From positions 1 through 50,939 of the forward strand of contig LJUQ01000060.1 of assembly GCA_001304505.1 (NCBI GenBank): a stretch of 50,939 nucleotides of DNA, read 5' to 3'. Positions within the stretch are counted from its first letter, which is position 1. Each line of letters starts with the position of its first letter. Positions 30,566 to 37,856 of this stretch are shown in pieces. Both the position numbers and the translations under genes were made by a program. The DNA is from Bacteroides sp. SM23_62_1. GTDB lineage: Bacteria; Bacteroidota; Bacteroidia; Bacteroidales; SM23-62. Under the pieces are notes generated by a model, which ran no database searches, had not been told where the DNA came from, and worked only from the letters and a program-made list of their open reading frames with translations.

Positions 30566-31144
30566 ATGAGAAAAGTCAAACTGAAGGGTATCTCCGAACC
30601 GGTTGAGGTTAATAAGGACGGTACGAAGATTAAATATAAGGGATCAATAAGACCGATCTACCTGCTAAAATCATCCAAAAAGAAAAAAGGTTATTATACC
30701 TGCCGCATTTCAGGGAAACAGGTGTATGTCCATCACATTGTTGCAGAGGCATATGTTCCCAATACCAGGCCACTAATCTATAAAATCATTGTACATAAGA
30801 ACGGCAATACCCTTGATAATCATTACTCCAACCTGGCATGGAGTAATGCAAAAGAGTTGTATCACCTCAGGGCACAGCTTGGTATTCCCGGCGTCGGTGA
30901 TTCACAAAAAGACAAATACCACAGGAATAATTCAAAGATCTCTCATAAGGAGGCTTTAAGAATAGCAAAAAGGCTGGATAAGGGAGAGCTGGCTAAAGAT
31001 ATATGCAAGGAATATGATGTGTCGGAAATGGCAATCTCAAGGATCCGAAAAAGGTACTGCGAACATAAACAGGCCTCACCGAGATATGACAGGAATATCA
31101 AGAAAACCGTCCTGAAGCTGGCGGCAAATAAGAGAATATTATAG
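30566..31144 (+). CDS. HNH-endonuclease-like protein with C-terminal HTH
   Basis: Basic protein of 192 residues. The N-terminal part resembles NUMOD4/HNH_3 homing-type nucleases: YVHHIVAEAYVPN (His-His near 55-56) and IVHKNGNTLDNHYSNLAW (about 75-92), the His/Asn spacing of the HNH fold. The C-terminal part KEALRIAKRLDKGELAKDI followed by YDVSEMAISRIRKRY (about 130-160) is a resolvase-like helix-turn-helix. It is free-standing, not inside an intron or intein, with a palindrome 4 bases after its stop. It may be a stray homing-type endonuclease or a domesticated DNA-binding protein. Family assignment is fairly sure; activity is not. Confidence 0.7.
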   Translation: MRKVKLKGISEPVEVNKDGTKIKYKGSIRPIYLLKSSKKKKGYYTCRISGKQVYVHHIVAEAYVPNTRPLIYKIIVHKNGNTLDNHYSNLAWSNAKELYHLRAQLGIPGVGDSQKDKYHRNNSKISHKEALRIAKRLDKGELAKDICKEYDVSEMAISRIRKRYCEHKQASPRYDRNIKKTVLKLAANKRIL

Positions 31145-31147
31145 TCT

Positions 31148-31183
31148 TTTTGCAGAGACGTGCCGCGGCACGTCTCTGCAAAA
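31148..31183. repeat. Perfect 36-bp palindrome after HNH gene
   Basis: Arms 31148-31165 and 31166-31183 are perfectly complementary with no loop (TTTTGCAGAGACGTGCCG and its complement). It starts 4 bases after the HNH gene stop. It would act as a hairpin terminator, but the loop-less perfect form and the sequence fit a dispersed palindromic repeat of Bacteroidetes genomes. Confidence 0.75.
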
Positions 31184-31217
31184 TTTTAATTCCATGCTCT
31201 TTGACTTTATCTGATAT

Positions 31218-31434
31218 GGGGATGTGTCACAACCACCTTTTCTCTCAACAGCATAAGGGATTTTCCAAAATGGTGTCCCTAACTTCACCCCAACCCCTAA
31301 CCCCTTCCCCTAAAGAGGGAAGGGTAACCGTTTATTAATAAGAATTAATCCTCCCCCACTTTAGGGGGGAGGGGGGAGGTTGGAGGGGGGTGAAGTTGAT
31401 ATAAATATCTAAGAATAGGGTTGTGACACACCCC
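31218..31434. repeat. Nested inverted-repeat element (~217 bp)
   Basis: The outer arms GGGGATGTGTCACAACC (31218-31234) and GGTTGTGACACACCCC (31419-31434) are complementary apart from one inserted base. Inside, 31281-31315 (AACTTCACCCC...TAAAG) pairs imperfectly with 31359-31397 (CTTTAGGGGGG...TGAAGTT). No gene lies within; the short ORF here is not credible. It looks like one palindromic repeat inserted into another. The remainder to 31654 is AT-rich leader DNA for the next gene. Confidence 0.65.
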
Positions 31435-31654
31435 CACAAAGAGGGAGTAATGAATATGTTCCTTAGTTGATATTTTTATTAACTTTAATATTTCTTCCCA
31501 TTTCCCAATTCGGCAACATCATCTCAGGTTTTATCATCATTTCAATATAGTTAACTTTTCCATAATGAATTCATTAGAATTCAAAATATATTTTTCATCC
31601 CCGGATTAATGAATAGTAATTATATATAACTTTAACCCAAAATTCTGAATACCT

Positions 31655-32422
31655 ATGAAAAAATACCTTTTCCTATTAAATCTTATCCTGATACTGCTGA
31701 TTTCTGCAGGTCAGCTTTCTTACTCCCAGGGAGTGCTTAAAAAAGTCAAAGAAAAAGCTGAGGATAAGCTTATCGATAAAGTCTTTGGAGAAGATCAAAA
31801 AACTGAGGAGGAAGCTGAAACACCTCCTTCATCGTCTTCTTCAATGTCGAATACCCGTGGTGGCGGTTTGGTAACCACTCCGCCCGATGTGATGGAAAAC
31901 ATTGCGGGTGCAGAGACCGCCTATAAGGATAAAAACTTCAGTGATGCCCGTTATTTTGTCCGGCAGGCAATGCTCGGCGTTGAAATGGAAATCGGGCAGA
32001 ATATTCTTAAAGATTTCCCGGGATCGGTAAAAGGACTTAACACCGTTCCCGAAGAAGATAAGGTCACAAGCGGGGGTATAGGATTCAGCGGCCTTACCAT
32101 CGAGCGTGTGTACCGCAGCAGTGACCAGGAACTAAGGGTAACTGTTGCCAATGATGCAATCCTGCTTGCTTCGGTTAACATGTACCTGAGCAGCAGCGCC
32201 TATGCCACCTCTACTGAAGAAAACCAGAAAAGAGTGACTTTTAAAGGATACAGGGGAATACTTCAATATGATGAATCTTCAGGTTATACACTCAGTGTAC
32301 CGTTTGGCCAGTCATCAATCTTTGTCGCCAATGGCATCAACTTTGCCAGCGAGCAGGAGATCATGTCTGCTGCCGAGGAATTCGATATTGAAAAAATTAA
32401 AAAAGAACTGGGGGAACAATGA
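31655..32422 (+). CDS. Exported protein of unknown function (paralogue A)
   Basis: Not recognised. A 255-residue protein with signal peptide to about 24 (QLSYSQ), then a charged amphipathic stretch (VLKKVKEKAEDKLIDKVF), a Ser-rich linker near 55-65, a helical segment with a TPR-like look (AETAYKDKNFSDARYFVRQA, 86-105), and a beta-rich C-terminal half (SGLTIERVY, LRVTVANDAILLASVNMYL). Its C-terminal two thirds align with the next protein, so the two arose by duplication. The genes overlap by four bases (ATGA) and should be co-translated. Probably periplasmic; no catalytic motif is seen. Confidence 0.8.
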   Translation: MKKYLFLLNLILILLISAGQLSYSQGVLKKVKEKAEDKLIDKVFGEDQKTEEEAETPPSSSSSMSNTRGGGLVTTPPDVMENIAGAETAYKDKNFSDARYFVRQAMLGVEMEIGQNILKDFPGSVKGLNTVPEEDKVTSGGIGFSGLTIERVYRSSDQELRVTVANDAILLASVNMYLSSSAYATSTEENQKRVTFKGYRGILQYDESSGYTLSVPFGQSSIFVANGINFASEQEIMSAAEEFDIEKIKKELGEQ

Positions 32423-33027
32423 AAAAGATATTATTGACCATTACAGCTGTCCTGATAATTTTATCGGGAATACAGGTAAAAGCACAGGATGTCCAGGCAA
32501 ATATCGATGAAGCCCGCTCATCATACCAGTCCGGCAACCTCGAGAATGCCCGGTTTGCTTTGCAACAGGCACTGACCAGCATTAATCAGGAAATTGGAAA
32601 AGAGATCCTCGCATTACTTCCCACAGAAATGGGCAATATGCCCGTGGTGGAGGGCAGTGATAATGTCAGCGGAGCATCCTATGGCTATGCAGGCCTTTAT
32701 GTGAACCGGTCATATACCCTCGATACAACAGCCAGTTCATCGGTAGAAATTGTCAGTGATTCCCCCCTTCTGGCAGGGATCAATGCACTGCTGGCCATGC
32801 CTGCAATAGCATATACAGATCCGAACCAGAAACAGATCAAGATAAACAACTACAAAGCTATGCTGACAAAAAATGAGGATGAACAGGGGATAGCATCATA
32901 CGATATTCAGCTGCCATTCAGTAATTCCCTGCTGTCTTTTCAGTGCACGGGGATCCAGGATGAAAAAGAGGTGATTGACATGGCTAATACAATTCCCGTA
33001 GATAAGATCGTAAAATTGACACAATAG
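32419..33027 (+). CDS. Exported protein of unknown function (paralogue B)
   Basis: Not recognised. A 202-residue protein with signal peptide to about 22 (VKAQ), a helical segment (ANIDEARSSYQSGNLENARF, matching AETAYKDKNFSDARYF of the upstream protein), then a beta-rich half (GYAGLYVNRSYTL, SSVEIVSDSPLLAGINALL, IKINNYKAMLTKNE) parallel to paralogue A. It lacks the charged and Ser-rich N-terminal insert of A. The ATGA overlap and shared fold suggest a two-subunit complex, perhaps at the outer membrane or in the periplasm; that is inference. Confidence 0.8.
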   Translation: MKKILLTITAVLIILSGIQVKAQDVQANIDEARSSYQSGNLENARFALQQALTSINQEIGKEILALLPTEMGNMPVVEGSDNVSGASYGYAGLYVNRSYTLDTTASSSVEIVSDSPLLAGINALLAMPAIAYTDPNQKQIKINNYKAMLTKNEDEQGIASYDIQLPFSNSLLSFQCTGIQDEKEVIDMANTIPVDKIVKLTQ

Positions 33028-33050
33028 AAAATATTTATTTTACATTAATT

Positions 33051-33097
33051 AAAATCTGGCATGTCAGCCGCTAGCTGACATGCCAGATTTTTTTTTA
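33051..33097. terminator. Strong hairpin terminator between convergent genes
   Basis: A perfect 18-bp stem (33051-33068 with 33074-33091, AAAATCTGGCATGTCAGC and complement) and 5-base loop, followed by a T run to about 33097 on the plus strand. It sits between the convergent paralogue B and MarR-GNAT genes and should end transcription from the left; the A-rich left arm lets it serve the other strand too. Confidence 0.85.
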
Positions 33098-33104
33098 ATA
33101 TTTT

Positions 33105-34085
33105 TCAAGGTGTAAATATCTGATCTGTTAAACTTAAAACCATTCCCATTTTTATGGATGGCCTTTTATATCCGCCTATAGGAGTGGGTATAGGATTCAG
33201 AATCTTAAATCCCTTCGATTTATATAATCCGAAAGCTTTTTTGAGTTTGGGACTTGTATACAGAATCATCCTGCGATAATTCTTTTTCCTGGCCAGTTCG
33301 AGCAACCAGTCCAGCATCTTTTTACCAATTTGTTTCCCCTGATATTCCGGCTTTACAGCCATCTTTGTGAGTTCGCATTCCTGGTCGGATATATGCATTA
33401 AAGCAGATGTTCCAACAATCTGACCTTTCAGGCGGGCAAAAATAACACTCCCTCCGGATGCGATGACCTTTTCAGGATTTTTCAGGATCTCCTCATCTTT
33501 TTCCTCCACTTCAAAATACTCATTCAGCCATTCATAATTCATTTCCCTGAAATCCTTCCTGTAGATTTTCATGAAATCAATAATTTCAACCTCTTCGTAC
33601 TGAACCTGCTTAAGAAGATCCCTGAACCTTTCATACATGCTTTTCCTTTCCAGTGCAAATTCAATATCTGTAAGGATCGAAAGAAAATCGGGCTGGGTTT
33701 CATAAAAAAGATCTGTCACAGCCGTCTCAATAACCTTCCATAAAGGATCCAGGTCTTTCGTTAATTGAACACCTTTCTTGCTCAATTGTATCAAACGTTT
33801 TCGTCTGTCAGTTTCTGAGACATAACTGTTTATCAGGCCTTTTTTCTCCAGTATATTGCAGATCTGGTTAACAGATGGATGTGTCATATTCAGATTTTTA
33901 GCAATTTCAATGATAGATAATTCACCTTTATCTTTTAACAGCTGCACTGTAGTGAACCATCTTGGTTCAAAATCCACACCCTGCTCCTGGTAAATCCGCA
34001 CTGCATCCCGGATCAATATATCTGTCAATCCCCTAAGCCGGCTGGCAATGGCCACTGCTCCGATTTGTTGTATATAGTTCGTCAT
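33105..34085 (-). CDS. MarR-family regulator fused to GNAT acetyltransferase
   Basis: A 326-residue two-domain protein. Residues about 1-150 form a MarR winged helix (FTTVQLLKDKGELSIIEIAK, MTHPSVNQICNILEKKGLI, ETDRRKRLIQLSKKG). Residues about 165-320 form a GNAT fold with the acetyl-CoA loop MAVKPEYQGKQIGKKML and the ending LYKSKGFK. MarR-GNAT fusions are known across bacteria; the acetylated substrate is mostly unknown. It is transcribed away from the sugar isomerase gene across a 361-base gap, making that operon a candidate target, though autoregulation is equally likely. The near-start sequence GTAAGTTCTTAC (34086-34100 region) could be an operator. Confidence 0.88.
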   Translation of the reverse strand: MTNYIQQIGAVAIASRLRGLTDILIRDAVRIYQEQGVDFEPRWFTTVQLLKDKGELSIIEIAKNLNMTHPSVNQICNILEKKGLINSYVSETDRRKRLIQLSKKGVQLTKDLDPLWKVIETAVTDLFYETQPDFLSILTDIEFALERKSMYERFRDLLKQVQYEEVEIIDFMKIYRKDFREMNYEWLNEYFEVEEKDEEILKNPEKVIASGGSVIFARLKGQIVGTSALMHISDQECELTKMAVKPEYQGKQIGKKMLDWLLELARKKNYRRMILYTSPKLKKAFGLYKSKGFKILNPIPTPIGGYKRPSIKMGMVLSLTDQIFTP

Positions 34086-34272
34086 AATTTATGTAAGTTC
34101 TTACTAATATATACAATATAATCTATATATTTAATAGTATTGGCCTTTTTCTTAGATGTCTGAAAATAAATTAACAATCTGGAACCAGAAAAGGTATACT
34201 TTTCATGGTACCCGAAAGCAAAATTTTTCCTATTTTCACTTATCCTGAAGTTCAGGTTATTTTATTAAAGAA

Positions 34273-34379
34273 TTTAACCACAGAGAAGAAGGCGATATTA
34301 CAGTGTATACAGAGAGTGGCCGGATTTTATGTAATTTCTCTGCGACTTCTGTTTAATCTCTGTGGTCTCTGTGGTTAAA
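34273..34379. repeat. CTCTGTGGTTAA inverted-repeat element
   Basis: Terminal arms TTTAACCACAGAG (34273-34285) and CTCTGTGGTTAAA (34367-34379) are perfectly complementary and enclose about 80 bases. It lies 67 bases before the isomerase start, within an otherwise gene-free gap (34086-34446). About 24 bases of its right end recur at 44292-44329, upstream of glnS, so this is a dispersed repeat. Confidence 0.7.
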
Positions 34380-34446
34380 ATATATTATTACAAAATCAAG
34401 CTCCAACAAGTTATATCATCAATATAATCCAATAAACTCCTTCACT

Positions 34447-35868
34447 ATGAAAATCAAAGAAAAATTAACCTTCGGGCTGATTGTCGGCACCAGGGGATTC
34501 TTCAATGCCGAGCTGGCCAGGGGCGGCCGGAAAGACCTGCTGAATCTTCTGAAAAAGACCGGACACAACCATGTGATCCTTCCCCAAGATGAGACACCTA
34601 CAGGTGCTGTTGAATCCCTGGAAGACGCACAGAAAGTAGCCAGACTTTTCAATCTGCACCGCAATGAAATTGATGGTGTTATTGTATCGCTTCCCAATTT
34701 CGGGGACGAACTGGGTATTGTCAACGCGTTACATATGGCCAAACTTGATGTTCCTGTGCTGATCCAGGCATGTGATGACGATAATGATAAGGTCGGGGTT
34801 AATGAGCGAAGGGATGCTTTCTGCGGTAAACTATCTGTGTGTAATAACCTGTACCAGTATAATATTCCCTTCACCGATACAACGTGGCATACCTGTAAAA
34901 TAAACAGCAAAGTGTTCGTACAGGATATTGACCGTTTTTGGCGGATTTGCAGGGTCGTAAAAGGTCTAACCCACGCACGTATCGGTGCCATCGGTGCCAG
35001 GCCGGCAGCTTTTCAGACCATGCGGGCAAGTGAAAAACTCCTCCAGGCATCAGGCATAACAGTAGTACCCGTCGACCTGTCCGTAATATTAAGTGCTGCA
35101 GAAAAAATGGATGATTCTACTCCTTCCGTAAAAGCAAAGATTGATGAGATACATGCCTATGGTAACATCCCAGGCCATATCCCTAAAACCAATATTATTA
35201 AGCAGGCTAAATTTACGCTGTCGGCAGAAAAATGGATCACCGAAAACGATATTGATGCGGCAGCCTTCCAGTGCTGGACCTCCATCCAGGAAAATTACGG
35301 CTGTGCTGCATGCCTGACGATGAGTATGCTGGGTGACAGGTTATTACCATCTGCCTGTGAGGTGGATATCTGCGGGGTGGTTTCCATGTATGCCCTGGCA
35401 CTTGCCTCAGGAAATGCAGCAGCTCTTCTTGATTGGAACAATAATTTCGGTGAAGACAGGGAAAAATGTGTCTGCACTCATTGCAGTAACTATCCGAAAA
35501 GTTTCGTTCAGAATGATATAGAAATCTCCAATCTTGATATTCTTGGTGTAACACTGGGGCCTGAAAATTGTTTCGGGGCAATCAAAGGAAAAGTTGCTGC
35601 CGGTCCATTTACCTTTTTCAGAATCTCCACTGATGATACGTTAGGTTCAATTAAATCATATCTCGGTGAAGGAGAATTTACGGATGATCCTTACGGAATG
35701 GATGGCGGCATAGCCGTCTGCCAGGTAAAGAACCTGCAAACACTAATGAAGGTCCTGTGCCGCAATGGATTTGAACACCATGTAGGAATGACCCGTACAC
35801 ACGTCGCAAATGTGCTTTCAGAAGCTGTGGAAAATTATCTTGGGTGGGAGATCTATTATCACAATTAA
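34447..35868 (+). CDS. L-fucose/L-arabinose isomerase-family sugar isomerase
   Basis: Cytoplasmic protein of 473 residues in the FucI/AraA superfamily, which interconverts aldoses and ketoses with Mn2+. Rossmann-like N-terminal domains (TRGFFN, DGVIVSLPNFGDE) precede a catalytic region with likely metal ligands Glu282 (SIQENYG) and Glu305/Asp307 (ACEVDICG) and a C-terminal His in FEHHVGMTRTH. A Cys-rich patch CVCTHCSNYP near 341-350 is notable. The first gene of an operon-like set with split transketolase, FGGY kinase and sugar transporter. It is shorter than canonical FucI (about 590) and not a close match to AraA, so the substrate could be a pentose such as D-xylose or L-arabinose, or a related sugar. 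Confidence 0.82.
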   Translation: MKIKEKLTFGLIVGTRGFFNAELARGGRKDLLNLLKKTGHNHVILPQDETPTGAVESLEDAQKVARLFNLHRNEIDGVIVSLPNFGDELGIVNALHMAKLDVPVLIQACDDDNDKVGVNERRDAFCGKLSVCNNLYQYNIPFTDTTWHTCKINSKVFVQDIDRFWRICRVVKGLTHARIGAIGARPAAFQTMRASEKLLQASGITVVPVDLSVILSAAEKMDDSTPSVKAKIDEIHAYGNIPGHIPKTNIIKQAKFTLSAEKWITENDIDAAAFQCWTSIQENYGCAACLTMSMLGDRLLPSACEVDICGVVSMYALALASGNAAALLDWNNNFGEDREKCVCTHCSNYPKSFVQNDIEISNLDILGVTLGPENCFGAIKGKVAAGPFTFFRISTDDTLGSIKSYLGEGEFTDDPYGMDGGIAVCQVKNLQTLMKVLCRNGFEHHVGMTRTHVANVLSEAVENYLGWEIYYHN

Positions 35869-35934
35869 AAATTTGGAAATATTAAATAACTGGGGGTTAA
35901 TCATTATTCATAGTAGTAAGATATTTATTTTTAC

Positions 35935-35993
35935 GGACTCACCCCCTTTTGATTCCCCCTCTCTCGCGAGAGAGGGGGACAGGGGTTGAGTCC
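35935..35993. repeat. GACTCACCCCC palindrome, second copy
   Basis: Imperfect palindrome centred on CTCTCTCGCGAGAGAG with outer arms GGACTCACCCCC / GGGGTTGAGTCC. It is related to 26016-26061. It lies in the 165-base gap between the isomerase and transketolase genes and might attenuate read-through within the operon. Confidence 0.7.
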
Positions 35994-36033
35994 TGAGAAA
36001 AGTATGTGAATTCCATCTCCTTATGAGTTCCAA

Positions 36034-36876
36034 ATGGATAAAATTTTATCACTCAAACAAAAGGCTGTCTCCATCCGTAAGCGCACTCTCCAGATGATCT
36101 GTGATGCAAAACACGGGCATACCGGTGGTTCGTTATCCTGTGTTGATATCCTTGTCACACTCTATTTTGAAATCCTTCGTTACGATCCTGCCAATCCCAA
36201 AGATCCTGGCAGGGACCGGTTCATCATGAGTAAAGGGCACAGCGCGGAAAGCTATTATTGCGTGCTTGCAGAAGCCGGGTTTTTTGCCAGAGATATCCTG
36301 AATACATATGGCAAATTCAACTCACCCCTGGCAGGTCATCCCGTTATAAAAGTGCCGGGAGTTGAACTGAATTCAGGATCACTCGGACATGGTCTTTCCG
36401 TTGGTACCGGAATGGCACTGGCCGGGAAAATGGATCATAAAGAATATAAGGTATGGGTGCTGATGGGTGACGGTGAACAGGCCGAAGGATCAGTCATGGA
36501 GGCTGTGATGGCTGCCAGCCATTATAAACTGGATAACCTGGTAGCTATTATTGACCGCAACCGTTTACAGATCAGCGGTGATACAGAAATGATCATGAAA
36601 CTGGACAGCCTGGCAGAACGTTACGGGGCATTTGGCTGGCATACACAGGAGACGGATGGGAACAATATTGAAGAATTAATCCAAATCTTCAGGAGCATGC
36701 CCGTTGTCCCCGGCATTCCCCACCTTATTATCGCCAATACCACAAAAGGAAAAGGTATATCATTTATTGAGAACCAGGCTGGCTGGCATCATAAGGTGCC
36801 CACACCAGAACAACTGGAGGAAGCATTAAAGGAACTGGACTTACAAATGGAAAACCTGTCATCTGATGCAACATAA
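36034..36876 (+). CDS. Transketolase, N-terminal (TPP-binding) subunit
   Basis: A 280-residue protein covering the first transketolase domain. Motifs: HGHTGGSLSCVDIL near 28-41, SKGHSAESYY, GSLGHGLSVGTGMALA, the TPP/Mg motif MGDGEQAEGS near 147-156 with Asn downstream (IDRNRLQ), and ending HHKVPTPEQ. With the next gene it rebuilds a full transketolase that moves two-carbon ketol units between sugar phosphates. Split forms are common in anaerobic bacteria and archaea. The following ORF overlaps it by 11 bases. In this cluster it should consume the ketose phosphate made by the isomerase and kinase. Confidence 0.92.
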   Translation: MDKILSLKQKAVSIRKRTLQMICDAKHGHTGGSLSCVDILVTLYFEILRYDPANPKDPGRDRFIMSKGHSAESYYCVLAEAGFFARDILNTYGKFNSPLAGHPVIKVPGVELNSGSLGHGLSVGTGMALAGKMDHKEYKVWVLMGDGEQAEGSVMEAVMAASHYKLDNLVAIIDRNRLQISGDTEMIMKLDSLAERYGAFGWHTQETDGNNIEELIQIFRSMPVVPGIPHLIIANTTKGKGISFIENQAGWHHKVPTPEQLEEALKELDLQMENLSSDAT

Positions 36877-37807
36877 ACCCTGCAGGCAAATATTTACAGA
36901 AACACTTCTTTCCCTGGCCAGGAATGACCGGGATATTATTGCTGTAACAACCGATGCCCGCGGATCTGTCACACTGACCGGCTTTGCTGATGAACTCCCC
37001 GATCAGTTTATTGAACTCGGTATAGCTGAACAAAATGCCCTTGGTATCGGAGCCGGACTGGCAGCTTCAGGAAAAAAGGTCTTTGTCTGCGGACCAGCCT
37101 GTTTTTATGCTGCCAGGGGAGTGGAACAAATCAAACTGGATATAGCATATACGGGTAATCCCGTCAAAATCATAGGTGTCAGCGGTGGTGTGAGCTATGG
37201 CGCCCTCGGCAGCTCACACCACAGCCTGAATGATATTGCGGTTATGAGAAGCTTTCCGGGATTGACGGTCATCCTGCCCTGTGATAATTACCAGACCAGG
37301 ATCATGACTGAAAAGCTCGTTGATTATATCCACCCTGTCTTTGTGAGAATGGGCAGGGCTCCTGTACCTGATGTATATGAAAGTAACAATATAAATTTTG
37401 AAATTGGAAGAGCAAATATACTCATGGACGGAGAGGACATCGCATTGATCGGTACCGGCGAAACCGTCTATCATGTGCTTGAAGCAGGAAAGGCATTAAA
37501 ACAATCAGGTATCCATGCAAGTGTGATTGATATGCATACAGTGAAACCCATCGATAGTGATGTTGTTTTAAAAGCTGCCAGGGAAACGGGAGTGATCATT
37601 ACAGTTGAAGAACACAGTGTGCTTGGCGGATTGGGTTCTTCTGTCAGTGAATTAGTCAGCCAGTATCAATCTGTTCCGGTAAGGATACTTGGATTCCCCG
37701 ATGAATGGGCGGCACATGGTAGTCCAACGGAACTTTTTCATCACTACGGCCTGACAAAAGAAAATATTGTTAAACAGGCTATTAAATTGTTAAATGAAAA
37801 GAAGTGA
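36866..37807 (+). CDS. Transketolase, C-terminal (pyrimidine-binding) subunit
   Basis: A 313-residue partner of the upstream subunit. It has the pyrimidine domain with the catalytic Glu in FIELGIAEQNALGIGAGLAA (about 50-69), YGALGSSHHSLNDIAVMRS, and the C-terminal transketolase domain (TGETVYHVLEAGKAL, VEEHSVLGGLGS, GFPDEWAAHG). ATG 36866 overlaps the N-subunit gene by 11 bases, implying coupled translation and equal dosage. A kinase gene follows after 49 bases. Confidence 0.92.
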   Translation: MQHKPCRQIFTETLLSLARNDRDIIAVTTDARGSVTLTGFADELPDQFIELGIAEQNALGIGAGLAASGKKVFVCGPACFYAARGVEQIKLDIAYTGNPVKIIGVSGGVSYGALGSSHHSLNDIAVMRSFPGLTVILPCDNYQTRIMTEKLVDYIHPVFVRMGRAPVPDVYESNNINFEIGRANILMDGEDIALIGTGETVYHVLEAGKALKQSGIHASVIDMHTVKPIDSDVVLKAARETGVIITVEEHSVLGGLGSSVSELVSQYQSVPVRILGFPDEWAAHGSPTELFHHYGLTKENIVKQAIKLLNEKK

Positions 37808-37856
37808 TGATCCTATCTGTATCAGCTTGTCCTGAAACAGATTAATATCAGATAAA

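Noticed and set aside
31150-31338. 62-codon ORF after the HNH gene
   Set aside because: Spans a palindrome and the nested repeat element, with no protein-like features.
36034-37807. Sulfoglycolytic transketolase (SqwGH-type) pathway
   Set aside because: The split transketolase fits, but a kinase is present and no sulfoquinovosidase, sulfonate transporter or sulfoacetaldehyde enzyme is seen.
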